A stretch of 21,221 nt of DNA, from contig DASYAN010000360.1 in NCBI GenBank assembly GCA_036501345.1, positions 1 through 21,221 of the forward strand. The letters run 5' to 3'. The notes beneath the pieces were generated by a model, which saw only the letters and a program-made list of their open reading frames with translations, was not told the DNA's origin and did no database searches. This document shows, piece by piece, positions 9,389 through 18,151 of this stretch (positions are counted from its first letter, which is position 1; every line of letters starts with the position of its first letter). A program made the translations under genes and the position numbers. Origin of the DNA: DASYAN01 sp036501345 (lineage in GTDB: Bacteria; Chloroflexota; Ktedonobacteria; Ktedonobacterales; Ktedonobacteraceae).

Positions 9389-9488
9389 TATAAGATCCGT
9401 CGGTGCAAAGTTAGCGTACTATCAAGCTCAAATCAAAGATGTCCATCAAGCTCAGTGGGACGGTCATTTTGCACTGACGGTATAAGAT
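9389..9488. mobile_element. 84-bp MITE (9397-9480) with 8-bp target duplication
   Basis: The element runs from 9397 to 9480. Its left end is CCGTCGGTGCAAAG and the reverse complement of its right end is CCGTCAGTGCAAAA, matching at 12 of 14 positions; weaker pairing continues to about 25 bp (19 of 25). It is flanked directly by a perfect 8-bp duplication TATAAGAT at 9389-9396 and 9481-9488. Inside are two copies of ATCAAGCTCA (9421-9430 and 9445-9454). It has no coding capacity. The size, inverted ends and target duplication are those of a MITE moved in trans by a transposase that makes 8-bp duplications. The parent family is not identified. It sits ~100 bp beyond the stop of the nuclease-HerA gene and breaks no gene. 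Confidence 0.75.
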
Positions 9489-9556
9489 TAAGGAAGAATG
9501 TTCGACATCGCTTACAACCCATATGATAACCCCGTCGCTAGATAGTGGCATTCACT

Positions 9557-9612
9557 GTCCCAAAGCAGCACAGATGCTTTGTTACGGACAAGCAGCGCAG
9601 ATGCTTTGGGAC
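9557..9612. repeat. Tandem hairpin repeat, possible terminator
   Basis: Two direct copies of AAGCAGCRCAGATGCTTTG lie at 9563-9581 and 9590-9608 with one mismatch. Each copy folds on itself (CAAAGCA and TGCTTTG around a 7-base loop in the first). The outer arms GTCCCAAAGCA (9557-9567) and TGCTTTGGGAC (9602-9612) are also perfect inverted repeats of 11 bp. Neither side has a T-run, so an ordinary intrinsic terminator is not clear. It lies between the ends of two convergent genes and could act as a bidirectional stop or be a small repetitive element. Confidence 0.6.
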
Positions 9613-9634
9613 CAGAAAATGGTTGAGGAAAAAG

Positions 9635-10195
9635 TTAGCCAGTAGGCCTTGACTTGCCGAAAAAAACTGGTATATGCAGCAGCAATAATACTGGTAAGGC
9701 CACATCAGCAATCAGACTGTAGCCCAGAATAGTTGTGCTATAGTGACTCATAGTGAGGGTGTAGGTGAGGTTTGCGAGCATCGGTACACAACAGGGCCAC
9801 CAGGACCAGCGAACGGGAATAGCGACAATGATCAGAAAGAGCAATCCAAAGACCAGCTCATGGACCGCATAAGCTATCTCTAGCGAGGTAATGTAGTGTA
9901 TGATCTTGGGCAATGAAAGCTTCGCGTTGTTCCAGGTCACACCCGCAATCGTGCTGAATGCGTCCAGGTGATCGGAGGGAAGGCCGGATCTTCCATCTGC
10001 CAAGAGATCGGAGAGTGACCCAAAGAGAAAGAGTGCTCCCAGGAGCAGGAGAAGAATCCAGCCCACCAGCAGATAGCGAGGCTGCGAGGTTCGGATGCGA
10101 TTCTGGACAGCGTGGTTTGTGGGTTCGTGTCGAGTCATCTTTTCTGATACAGGCTCATCTGATTGACGGTTCATGTTTTTCGTGCTCAAATCCAA
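9635..10195 (-). CDS. Small four-helix integral membrane protein, unknown function
   Basis: The 186-residue product has a polar N-terminus of about 40 residues followed by four hydrophobic segments: about 41-63 (YLLVGWILLLLLGALFLFGS), 104-126, 128-150 (with WSWWPCCVPM) and 155-180. It should be an inner-membrane protein. I do not recognise a family; the helix pattern and length are of the kind seen in DoxX-like or small DUF membrane proteins, but no signature residue supports that. The longest frame uses a TTG start at 10195 whose GGGAGG (10211-10216) is rather far away. The ATG at 10174 (residue 8) is an equally good start with a weaker ribosome site. It is transcribed alone, convergent to the nuclease-HerA operon and divergent from the decayed regulator. 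Nothing links it to defence. Confidence 0.65.
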   Translation of the reverse strand: MDLSTKNMNRQSDEPVSEKMTRHEPTNHAVQNRIRTSQPRYLLVGWILLLLLGALFLFGSLSDLLADGRSGLPSDHLDAFSTIAGVTWNNAKLSLPKIIHYITSLEIAYAVHELVFGLLFLIIVAIPVRWSWWPCCVPMLANLTYTLTMSHYSTTILGYSLIADVALPVLLLLHIPVFFGKSRPTG

Positions 10196-10199
10196 ACTC

Positions 10200-10229
10200 T
10201 TACGCTCAAACCTCCCGGTGTGCTATACT
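10200..10229 (+). promoter_or_regulatory. Extended -10 promoter, plus strand
   Basis: TTACGC (10200-10205) and TATACT (10224-10229) are 18 bases apart, and TG precedes the -10 box as TGCTATACT. This matches a sigma-70 extended -10 promoter. It faces the decayed ATP-binding regulator and overlaps the leader of the divergent membrane gene. The prediction is from sequence only. Confidence 0.45.
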
Positions 10230-10244
10230 GCTAATGGCACCAAA

Positions 10245-10279
10245 AAACAGGTGAAAAAACACAAACAGGCGAAAAAACA
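10245..10279 (+). repeat. Two 17-bp direct repeats with 18-bp period
   Basis: AAACAGGTGAAAAAACA (10245-10261) and AAACAGGCGAAAAAACA (10263-10279) differ at one base. They lie ~15 bases downstream of the extended -10 box and run up to the likely ATG of the decayed regulator. They could be paired operator sites or a doubled ribosome-site region; the helical spacing of 18 bp is not close to a whole number of turns. Confidence 0.5.
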
Positions 10280-11084
10280 TGACTGCATTCGTAATGGCAA
10301 TCCCTGCTCCAGAAGAATTAGTAAACAAGTTGGTGTTGGTGGCTACTTGGATCGCAAGATTATTGCGGGAACGTTGCAAACACTCATCGACAAGGCAGAA
10401 CTCTTTATGCAAAAATATATCGCCGTTAGGGTCCGTATCGAAGGGTGGAAGCGGATTGATTTGTCAGAGTATCCTATAGGGGCATTACGTGAAGCTATTG
10501 TGCACCGGGATTATAGCCGTGAGGGGAAAGCATCCGCGTATTTTTTATCCCGATCGTATCAAGGTTCACAGCCCTGGACTACTTTTGCCAGGTATTACTG
10601 TTGATGTGATGGCTCGGGGGAAGTCATATCCAAATTGAGAAACCTTATTCTCGCTAGCTTGCTCAGAGATGTACCAGGATATATGGAACGGATTAGGTAG
10701 CGGTGTCACGTTCACACTCCATGAGATGAGACGCGTAGAGCTACCTGACCCACACAATTTAAGGAGGCAAGCGAGTTTGTCGTGACGTTTTCTTCCCATC
10801 CCAGCTTAGTTTCAAAGGAGCCCATCCTTCCGAAAGAGCAACAACTTGTCATTGATTGGGAGATCCTCAACGTTGTTACTAATGCAGGAAGTATTGAGCA
10901 AAAGCAACAGGTCAAACTGGCGATGGAATATGTGCAGCAATATAGTGCTATAACTAATCGAGATTATCGAGAGATTGCAGGGACGACAGATACAACTGCG
11001 TTACGTGATCTGGAAATCTTGCTCGAACGCGGTGTGCTCAAACCAATAGGCAAGGATCGGTCAAGGAAATACACCCTCCCTTGA
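10279..11084 (+). pseudogene. Decayed Schlafen/AlbA_2-type ATP-binding regulator
   Basis: A family of DNA-binding regulators with a RecG-like HATPase part and a winged-helix C-terminus is recognisable across frames. The pieces in order are: MTAFVMAIPAPEELVNK in the frame of 10279; YLDRKIIAGTL through YPIGALREAIVHRDYS in frame 3 to ~10530; RIFYPDRIKVHSPGLLLPG in frame 1 from 10537; SKLRNLILASLLRDVPGYMERI in frame 3 from 10629; GSGVTFTLHEMRRVELPDP in frame 1 from ~10696; and QFKEASEFVVTFSS in frame 3 from 10755 into an intact winged-helix end (ITNRDYREIAGTTDTTALRDLE) that stops at 11084. That needs at least five frame changes. The usual N-terminal AlbA_2 domain is missing, presumably deleted near 10330. 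A separate short regulator starting at 10782 remains possible but is less likely. Confidence 0.75.
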
Positions 11085-11103
11085 AAAAACTGTCAGGGCA
11101 ATA

Positions 11104-14100
11104 ATGCCTTTCTACAGAACATGTTGGGAGTTTAAGACTCATACTCACGGGATAAGGATTTTGTCCTATGGTTTTTATTCGATGCCAGAGCTAGAGGAAG
11201 TGATGGAGAAAAGGAATTTAGAAGAAGTGGCTACTATGCGACCTGCCGATGGAGAGCGACATGCAATGGGAGGGTACAATCCTCAGTATCAGATGGCAGC
11301 TACTCTCATCCTTCGACAACTGCAAGATGAGACGTTGCCTCTACAGTGGATTCGCTTAGCCGATCCCGAAGCCGGACGGGTTGATGATTTCCAAATTGGA
11401 AGTCAGTCTAGAGTTGACGCTTTCCAAGTGAAATGGCATATCTACGGAGGCAACTTCACATTCAACAATTTAAAAGCCCCACAAGATGATGCACCAAGTC
11501 TAATTGCCCAGCTTGCAGATGGCTGGAAACGGCTTCGATCAGCATTCCCAAGCAAGCGAATTGTGGTTCACTTGGTTACCAATGCCACCCCTTCTGTCTC
11601 TGATTCTCAGGGAATACCAATCGGTGAGATCATTCCTAAACCACGACATTTTGCAGCATTCATTCATCAAGTGTGGAAGCCTGCTCGAAAAGCTCTCTCT
11701 CATACGATCTGGAATGTTCCTGTAGCATGGCAACCTGCGTGGGAAGCTCTTCAAATAGCTAGCGGTTTGTCGAATGAAGACTTTGACGCATTTGTTCAGG
11801 ACTGCGAGTTGGAGTTCAGCTATCACCTGCTTGAGTCCAAAGAGAGGCTGACTCGGGAGCAGGTCATCACCCAACGAGATCTTAAGGACCTTACAGGAAC
11901 GATCATTGATACAGTCGCTGATCCACAGCGGATTATCGAATTGACGAGAGACGAGTTGCTTGCTCGGCTCGATTGGCAAGCAAGATTCGAATTTCGGAGC
12001 CGTCATGAGTTTCCTGTAGATGAGTTACTCTATCAACCGATTGAGCCTAGTGTGCATCAGCTTGAGCAGGCTTTGGATATGCTTCCTGGAGGGTATATTG
12101 CTGTATTAGGTACACCTGGTTCTGGTAAATCATCGCTCTTGACTAAGACACTTCGTTCGTACCCAGGACGTGTGATCCGCTATTACGCTTATGTCCCTGA
12201 TGCCCAGGACTCGGCACCAGTTCGCGGCGAATCAACAAGTTTCCTACATGACGTGATCCTTGCGCTTAAGCACGCAGGATTCTCTCCAGCAGGTACAAGT
12301 ATAAGCCTACTCGACCGTGAACAGTTACTTCCACAATTCCATCATCAGTTGCAGCTTCTCCATGAAGATTGGCAATCCACCGGACACAAAACGATCATTC
12401 TCATTGATGGTCTTGACCACATTAGTCGCGAACTACACCCACAACATTCCCTGCTCTGTGACCTCCCTAGACCAGGACAAGTTCCACAGGGGGTATATAT
12501 AGTGTTGGGAAGTCAAACGGATCAACTTGCTGAACTGCCGAGTCAGGTGCAATATGCTATCCGTCAGAGTGAGCGCCATATCGAGATGCAACCTCTTCCC
12601 AGAGAAGCTGTTATGCGAGTCATTGGGCAGATGGGGTTCTCCCCAGATCTTGCCGACGAGCAAAAGTTGCAGGTCTATTCACTTTCCACAGGACATCCGC
12701 TAGCCCTTGCATATCTCCTACGACACCTTGCCGAGATCTCTGATGCTACAAAACGCCAAAGAATACTTGACACGACAGAGTTGTATGAGGGAGATATTGA
12801 GGCACAGTATCACAGCTATTGGCGACAATTTGAGCATGAATATGCATTAACAGAACTTCTTGGGCTACTGGCTCGTATGCGAAGAGCAATTGATATAACG
12901 TGGGTGAGATCTTGGGGAAGTCATACCACGACAGTTGAGCAACTGAATCGAACACTTGCGCACTACTTTCGGCGTGAAGACCATAATCGTTGGTACTTCT
13001 TCCACAATAGCTTCCGCCTTTTTCTCCTCAAGAAGACGAGCGAATCTTCACCTGGAAGCTTTGACTCTGCTCGAAACCGTGAGTTCCATCATGAGCTTGC
13101 TGAACGATGCGCACAAGCACTATCTTCCTCTCCATGGTCTTGGGAGGAATTATATCACCGCATTTTTGCCGAAGAATATGGGGTCGTTTTGCAACGCGCT
13201 ACCCCATCGTGGTTCCGTCAGCAGCTTTTCACATTTCGCCCGATCAACTCAATCCGTACCGACATTCAATTAGCTCTCCGATCTGTCGTAGCTCAGCAGG
13301 ATCCGGTCGCGCTTACACGGCTTCTGCTGACTGCCAGCGAGATGGATCAACGGGCTTTTCACCTTGAGCACACATCATTTATTTCCCTACTCCTCTCCCT
13401 GGGAGAGGAACAACTGGTCGCTGAACATGTACGCGATGGCAATCAGCTTCGCATAGATACAAAAACCGCACTTCATATCAGCTACGATCTGCAATCTCGG
13501 GGGTTCGAGGAAGAGGCAAGACGGATCTTCGAACTGGCTGAGCCACTCGATCTTCTTGCTTCGTCCCAACCCATTGTGGGAACTCCTAGGGTATCACAGG
13601 AGGATCAAGATGCTCTGCTGGCAGCCTGGGCAAAGGCTGCCAGTCAATTTCGAGACGTGAAGCAGATCATCACAACCATACGCCAACTCCGCAGGCAACA
13701 GGATGAGTACCGGCGATTTGATGCTGAATCTATCACTCAGCATATGCAAAGTAATTTGCTCTTTACCCTTGGGTATGCATTGTTGGAGCAACAACGATGG
13801 GATGACCTCTCACTGTTAAACACGGCATTTCTCATGGACAACAAGGTAGAGCAATCATATTGGTTCTGGTTGCAGCTTCGAACTGTGGATACGTATATGG
13901 CTAGTGAGGACCAGGAACAAGCCAAATCGCACCTCGAAGAAGTAGCCCTGAAAGCCCAAACTCTGCACTTAAGTCCTCAAGCACGAGTAGCTATAGCAGA
14001 GAGCATCTATCGCATTTTTGGAGATGTCGATCAGGTGCAAATTTGGGTGGATAATCTTCCACAACCCACACTGGCAAATGTGATTCAGGCCGATCAAGGG

Positions 14101-17100
14101 CTGCAACCATTTCTTCAGAGGTTCCGGCTTAATCGACTCCTTTATGCTCTTGGATCTCAACACTCTCCCACGGCGATTGTTCCTGATGCCCAGGATAAGA
14201 GATACCAAGGACTGGTCTATTTCGAGCGAGCTATTTGCACTATCGCATGGCTATGGGCTGAAGGATGGAGGGAGCGTGAACTCGATGCATTCACGTTTGT
14301 AAACGAAGCTCGTTCAGTACTTCAATTTTTTCATTGGAACCGGAATACCAATCATCAGTGGAACTCCTGGTATAGTGTTGAGGATGCTCGTGCGGAATTC
14401 TTTACGACATTGATTCATGCATCTGCCCAGCATGGTTCTAAAGTTATTGAAGCACTGCGTTTGGCCTTCGAATGCGAGTGGGACGATCCAGAAAAGAGGA
14501 GGGCTTGGCCTGCAGATGCCTGTCGTCAGGCGATCCTTGCATTTAGGGACCTGGGAGCATCGCAAGATTGGGCAGTGACATGGCTGCAATCCATCGAGCA
14601 GCACATGCACAGTAGCAACCATGTTTCCACTCGCCTCAGTGAGTACGAAAAGCAAACACAGGCTTGGCTTACTATAAATGAGAGAGAGAAGGCATATCAG
14701 CTTCTGTTAAAATTGCTCCAAGCATCATTCACTGTAGGGAACGAAGAGGATTATCAACTTGATACTTGGATTCACTGGCTTGAACGTATCAATCGCATAG
14801 AGCCAGGAAAAGCACCAGAAAGGATTGCATGGTTTGCTCGATCTATCCTCGCCTTGGAAGAAAATACAGAGGGAAAGGCAGCGCAATCTGCTGCTGAAGC
14901 ATTACTAGCAGCAACCTTCGATTGGAGTCCCCGCCGTGCAGTACTGGTGTTGCAGTGGCTACTGAAGCAGCAAATTATTCGTCATGAAGTGGCCCTTCAG
15001 GTCCTGTTAAAGACAGCTCTTAAAAGCGACCATCCTCCTGTAGAACTTATCCTCGCTTGCTTAGCCAATATCGGTATTCCTTTCGCGACTGAAGCACATG
15101 AGAATCTCATCGTGCTCCTCATCGAAAAGACGATCACCCACACAGGGATAGATAATACCATCATTGCTGCTCAATGCCTATTCACATGTATTCAACGTGA
15201 CGCATTGCCATCGGCCCGAGCTGGCTGGCTTCAAGGTCTTGTCCGAGGATTAAGCACTGTCGGAATAGGTATTCATCAAGTGAGTTCCGAACTGGCAAAC
15301 TTGTCAAACGATGTGGCGAAAACATCATCTAGAGATACACTCGAACTGAAAAATGGTTCTGTGCTGAGTTCTGACGAGGTGTATGAGCATACGAACACGA
15401 TTGAGGACCTCCAAACCTTGCTCGAAGCCGAAAACGAGCATTCCTACTTCGACTGGGTATCGATAGCTACACATGTAGCAGAACGACTTGAGAGGCAAAA
15501 GCTCCTGAAGCTGGCTGATCTTTTCACGAGCAAAAGGTGCGCGTCCATTGTTCTGAGTATGGTCAGTAAAAAGCTCCTGGTGCAGGGACATCGACGTGAC
15601 GCTTGGTCTATGGGAGAACGTGCTCTTGAGGCTTCTAGCCCTCATGGATGGAGTCAGTGGTATGATAGGGGGACCAGACTTGACTCCTTGGAAGCACTGG
15701 TTCATGCCAATCCAACACTCGGACGCTCACTCGTATATGAAACAGTATTGCAGGATATATGCAGCCAACCCCGGTTATCACGATCAATTACTCTTTCTCT
15801 CACAAGAGTGTTGCCTTTGCTCGTTGACGCAATTCCGGTACAAGAGGTGTGGAAAGATATTGAACAGTATACCGATTCCTTGTTCGAAAGCGCTCAATTG
15901 GAAACCTATGAGGAGTGTGATCTGTCTGACTTGCCCTCAAAAGACACAGTTGAGCAAGCTATGGCTGAACTTATAGGTATCCATTTAGGACATCCTGTGA
16001 AAACGATGAACCAAATGGCGCAACGTGCTTGTGCTCTGTTATTAACGCAAAACAATCTTGCGGTCAGAGAGATGACAGGAGAGCTGTTGGCAGGGCAAGA
16101 AGTAGTTCAAGAGAACCTACTAATCATCCTTGAATCCGTAAGTGCGCATGCTCCCAACTCGCTCCTTCCTCTAGCGCAGCAAATTGCTGCATTGCAACAA
16201 TCACCAAACTATGTCGTTAGGGCATCTACTCGTGCAATCTGCCAATGTCTTGGCAATGATAGTAATGTAGGAGAGTCGATTCATCTCCCAACAATATCTG
16301 CTATTTATACTCTGAAACTCCCTTCTCACGGGAGATGGTCTCTTGTTGGGTATGGAGAAATTGTTGGACATGAACCAGCACCTGACACGCAAGATCCAGT
16401 TGAGATCGTTCGCCCATTTGATATAGTGCTCTCATTTGTTGCTCAAGAAGCAGGGTTTGAGCACATCAATGTCTGCTATCGTGCAGTGCAAATCATGAAT
16501 CAGCTTGCTCCATACGAATCGTGGGCTGCACAAGGCGAGATCAAATTGCGTGGATATCTTCAGGCAGCCGGACTGAAGTACCCATTCAGTAGGCCGCGTA
16601 CTGAATTAGCACGCCGGGCCCTATTTCATATGATCATGGAATTGGTTGACACAGGTGTATTCGACACCGCAAACCTCCGGCACCTTGAGCAAGTTCTTCG
16701 TTTCTATGACCCAGGTATGCTCTTGATTCAGCCTACAAGACGCCCTCCTTATATCTTGCCCATAATTGAGCGTGATCATTACAACAAAGTGAACGAGCAT
16801 GAGTGGCTAGATCAGGTTGATGAGGCTATCAATCTTGTTAGTTCACAAACTACCGATGGGCATATTATTTTAGCTGAAGAGACGCATCTACAATTTGTTC
16901 ATGGGACGATGTTTGAAGAACTGCGCCAAAGTACGATTTGCTCCATTGCAACTGCTAAACCCCCAGTTCATGAAAGTTGGGACAGGTTCTTTCACACGGT
17001 ACTCAAATGCTTCATCAGTGAATATGAAGACTTACAGACTAACAATAGACCTATACCGCTCATTTTGCGGCATGCTGCATACGGATATGATTCTCCAGGA

Positions 17101-17424
17101 GAGGGTTGGTTAGCCTTGAATCCAGTTGTTGGACGACAACTAGGGTGGCATTGCTCAGAGGATGGTTTGTTTCGCTGGTTAGATGCTAATGACAATATTA
17201 TGGTTGAAAGTGTATGGTGGAAGGACGGACCTGTGGGATTGTACGACTCGTATTCCCATGATGAGTGTGGAGAAGGCTGGATCGTGGTAGCAAATCAGGA
17301 GGCGATTACTCAGATCAGTAGTTACCAGCCTTTCATGAAGCGACAAGTAATGGTAGAGCGAGAGTGTCACGACGAGGACAAACAGCTATTGCGCAGACAC
17401 ATCTTTCGTGATATACCTGTATAA
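11104..17424 (+). CDS. Giant STAND/NACHT-type NTPase with N-terminal nuclease-like domain (Avs-like)
   Basis: The product has up to 2106 residues. The N-terminus (~45-250) has GGYNPQYQMAATLILRQL, then RVDDFQIG (D94, D95) and VDAFQVKW (D105, Q108, K110), a D...QxK pattern like the Cap4 type of PD-(D/E)xK nuclease. The centre is a P-loop NTPase with Walker A GTPGSGKS (336-343) and Walker B ILIDGLDHI (D435, D438), followed by VLGSQTDQL and a probable winged helix. Residues from ~640 to the end are long helical repeats of TPR/HEAT style, with a Trp-rich tail (LGWHCSEDGLFRWLD, VWWKDG). No signal or membrane segment is seen. Avs proteins bind phage proteins with the repeats, oligomerise and switch on the N-terminal effector; the same is inferred here. 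The start is uncertain: ATG 11104 has AGGG at 11095-11098, while ATG 11203 has GAGGAAG just before it and ATG 11236 starts right at the conserved part. It stands alone. Confidence 0.8.
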   Translation: MPFYRTCWEFKTHTHGIRILSYGFYSMPELEEVMEKRNLEEVATMRPADGERHAMGGYNPQYQMAATLILRQLQDETLPLQWIRLADPEAGRVDDFQIGSQSRVDAFQVKWHIYGGNFTFNNLKAPQDDAPSLIAQLADGWKRLRSAFPSKRIVVHLVTNATPSVSDSQGIPIGEIIPKPRHFAAFIHQVWKPARKALSHTIWNVPVAWQPAWEALQIASGLSNEDFDAFVQDCELEFSYHLLESKERLTREQVITQRDLKDLTGTIIDTVADPQRIIELTRDELLARLDWQARFEFRSRHEFPVDELLYQPIEPSVHQLEQALDMLPGGYIAVLGTPGSGKSSLLTKTLRSYPGRVIRYYAYVPDAQDSAPVRGESTSFLHDVILALKHAGFSPAGTSISLLDREQLLPQFHHQLQLLHEDWQSTGHKTIILIDGLDHISRELHPQHSLLCDLPRPGQVPQGVYIVLGSQTDQLAELPSQVQYAIRQSERHIEMQPLPREAVMRVIGQMGFSPDLADEQKLQVYSLSTGHPLALAYLLRHLAEISDATKRQRILDTTELYEGDIEAQYHSYWRQFEHEYALTELLGLLARMRRAIDITWVRSWGSHTTTVEQLNRTLAHYFRREDHNRWYFFHNSFRLFLLKKTSESSPGSFDSARNREFHHELAERCAQALSSSPWSWEELYHRIFAEEYGVVLQRATPSWFRQQLFTFRPINSIRTDIQLALRSVVAQQDPVALTRLLLTASEMDQRAFHLEHTSFISLLLSLGEEQLVAEHVRDGNQLRIDTKTALHISYDLQSRGFEEEARRIFELAEPLDLLASSQPIVGTPRVSQEDQDALLAAWAKAASQFRDVKQIITTIRQLRRQQDEYRRFDAESITQHMQSNLLFTLGYALLEQQRWDDLSLLNTAFLMDNKVEQSYWFWLQLRTVDTYMASEDQEQAKSHLEEVALKAQTLHLSPQARVAIAESIYRIFGDVDQVQIWVDNLPQPTLANVIQADQGLQPFLQRFRLNRLLYALGSQHSPTAIVPDAQDKRYQGLVYFERAICTIAWLWAEGWRERELDAFTFVNEARSVLQFFHWNRNTNHQWNSWYSVEDARAEFFTTLIHASAQHGSKVIEALRLAFECEWDDPEKRRAWPADACRQAILAFRDLGASQDWAVTWLQSIEQHMHSSNHVSTRLSEYEKQTQAWLTINEREKAYQLLLKLLQASFTVGNEEDYQLDTWIHWLERINRIEPGKAPERIAWFARSILALEENTEGKAAQSAAEALLAATFDWSPRRAVLVLQWLLKQQIIRHEVALQVLLKTALKSDHPPVELILACLANIGIPFATEAHENLIVLLIEKTITHTGIDNTIIAAQCLFTCIQRDALPSARAGWLQGLVRGLSTVGIGIHQVSSELANLSNDVAKTSSRDTLELKNGSVLSSDEVYEHTNTIEDLQTLLEAENEHSYFDWVSIATHVAERLERQKLLKLADLFTSKRCASIVLSMVSKKLLVQGHRRDAWSMGERALEASSPHGWSQWYDRGTRLDSLEALVHANPTLGRSLVYETVLQDICSQPRLSRSITLSLTRVLPLLVDAIPVQEVWKDIEQYTDSLFESAQLETYEECDLSDLPSKDTVEQAMAELIGIHLGHPVKTMNQMAQRACALLLTQNNLAVREMTGELLAGQEVVQENLLIILESVSAHAPNSLLPLAQQIAALQQSPNYVVRASTRAICQCLGNDSNVGESIHLPTISAIYTLKLPSHGRWSLVGYGEIVGHEPAPDTQDPVEIVRPFDIVLSFVAQEAGFEHINVCYRAVQIMNQLAPYESWAAQGEIKLRGYLQAAGLKYPFSRPRTELARRALFHMIMELVDTGVFDTANLRHLEQVLRFYDPGMLLIQPTRRPPYILPIIERDHYNKVNEHEWLDQVDEAINLVSSQTTDGHIILAEETHLQFVHGTMFEELRQSTICSIATAKPPVHESWDRFFHTVLKCFISEYEDLQTNNRPIPLILRHAAYGYDSPGEGWLALNPVVGRQLGWHCSEDGLFRWLDANDNIMVESVWWKDGPVGLYDSYSHDECGEGWIVVANQEAITQISSYQPFMKRQVMVERECHDEDKQLLRRHIFRDIPV

Positions 17425-17644
17425 TCATAATCTTTCGATGCGATTTGGTCGGTCTTCCCCTTTAAGTGTTCATGAAACGCTACTATGGGCTAGTGTCCAT
17501 AGACACGTGTTATTGGCACATATTGTGAGGTTGACTATCGTTCGCAGAGTAAAGCAAGAGAAATGTAGTAATCCTTAAAAGATCTTATTGGCTTTGATAG
17601 TCATACGGGCTTCAGAAATCACTGACGAGCTTTCTGAAGCCTCT
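17425..17644. other. Intergenic stretch downstream of the STAND gene
   Basis: No coding frame is supported here. A stem CTATGG (17483-17488) with CCATAG (17497-17502), overlapping GTGTC-CATA-GACAC (17493-17506), may help end transcription of the STAND gene, but no T-run follows. An 11-bp hairpin follows further on and is listed separately. Confidence 0.5.
17608..17641. repeat. 11-bp perfect inverted repeat
   Basis: GGCTTCAGAAA (17608-17618) pairs perfectly with TTTCTGAAGCC (17631-17641) around a 12-base loop. There is no T-run on either strand. Part of it, GCTTTCTGAAG (17629-17639), recurs in inverted orientation at 18150-18160, so the two may be remains of transposon ends rather than a terminator. 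Confidence 0.55.
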
Positions 17645-17938
17645 TCAGATGCGCATGGACATGATTTTCCTCACTCTTTTGATGGTATGTTTTCTCTTGC
17701 TTGACATCAACCATGACAGCAATGAAAGATCTTGAGGAGCAAGAAGGGTGTTGAGATGGATCATGGCACCCTTATCAGCCTGTGTACTAAAGAAGCCCTT
17801 GCCGCCAAACGCAGGCAAGGGATATCGCTCGGCAAGCCAAAAGGCACCATCCAGAAAAGTCAGTTCGACCCAGATTGAGAGCGCATCAAAGAGCTGCTCC
17901 TCTGTGCGCAAGATGGCCAAGCTCCTGGGGTAGAGCAA
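17645..17938 (-). CDS. Short hypothetical ORF, possibly a gene fragment
   Basis: This 97-codon frame reads like real protein: RTEEQLFDALSIWVELTFLD, then ERYPLPAFGGKGFFSTQADK, then a basic tail KRKHTIKRVRKI. I do not recognise the family. The start is a TTG at 17938 with no good ribosome site, and there is no obvious partner gene. It lies between inverted copies of GCTTTCTGAAG next to a truncated transposase, so it may be the remnant of a larger gene or of an inserted element. A plus-strand frame at 17748-17933 overlaps it and looks less protein-like. Confidence 0.35.
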   Translation of the reverse strand: MLYPRSLAILRTEEQLFDALSIWVELTFLDGAFWLAERYPLPAFGGKGFFSTQADKGAMIHLNTLLAPQDLSLLSWLMSSKRKHTIKRVRKIMSMRI

Positions 17939-18151
17939 TTCACATCGCGTTCAACACGTACATTAACAAACGCCAGCTTTGAGAACACCTCTGAGCACCA
18001 CAGGTGTGATATGACAACGTGTCTTCCTGAAAGCGATTCGTGCTCCATTGCTTGTATGATAACATCTTGTTGCACATTCGGTGGGTGATAGTGTATCCTT
18101 CTCTAGAGGGGGCCACTTTGAATGACCAAAAAGTAAGCTTGCAACCTCTCT
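17939..18151. other. Decayed DNA between the short ORF and the ISL3 remnant
   Basis: Several short overlapping frames are open on both strands, but none looks like a known protein or has a convincing start. CTTCAGAAAGC at 18150-18160 is the inverted partner of the motif at 17629-17639. I see no RNA gene. Confidence 0.4.

Larger units (their letters stand above)
9296..9634. other. Intergenic region between convergent genes
   Basis: This stretch holds the MITE, the tandem hairpin and a small CCACA-TTCC-TGTGG stem-loop at about 9359-9372. I see no plausible coding frame or RNA gene in it. The genes on both sides end here, so no promoter is expected. Confidence 0.6.

Noticed and set aside
9397..9480. 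Assigning the MITE to the ISAzo13-type transposon at the right edge
   Set aside because: The ends of that transposon are not visible here, and I cannot confirm that its family makes 8-bp target duplications.
11539..12006. 155-codon minus-strand ORF inside the STAND gene
   Set aside because: No recognisable protein and fully covered by the STAND frame, whose nuclease-like motifs lie just before this stretch and its Walker motifs just after.
17608..17641. Rho-independent terminator for the STAND gene
   Set aside because: The stem is good, but no T-run follows on either strand and it is ~180 bp past the stop.
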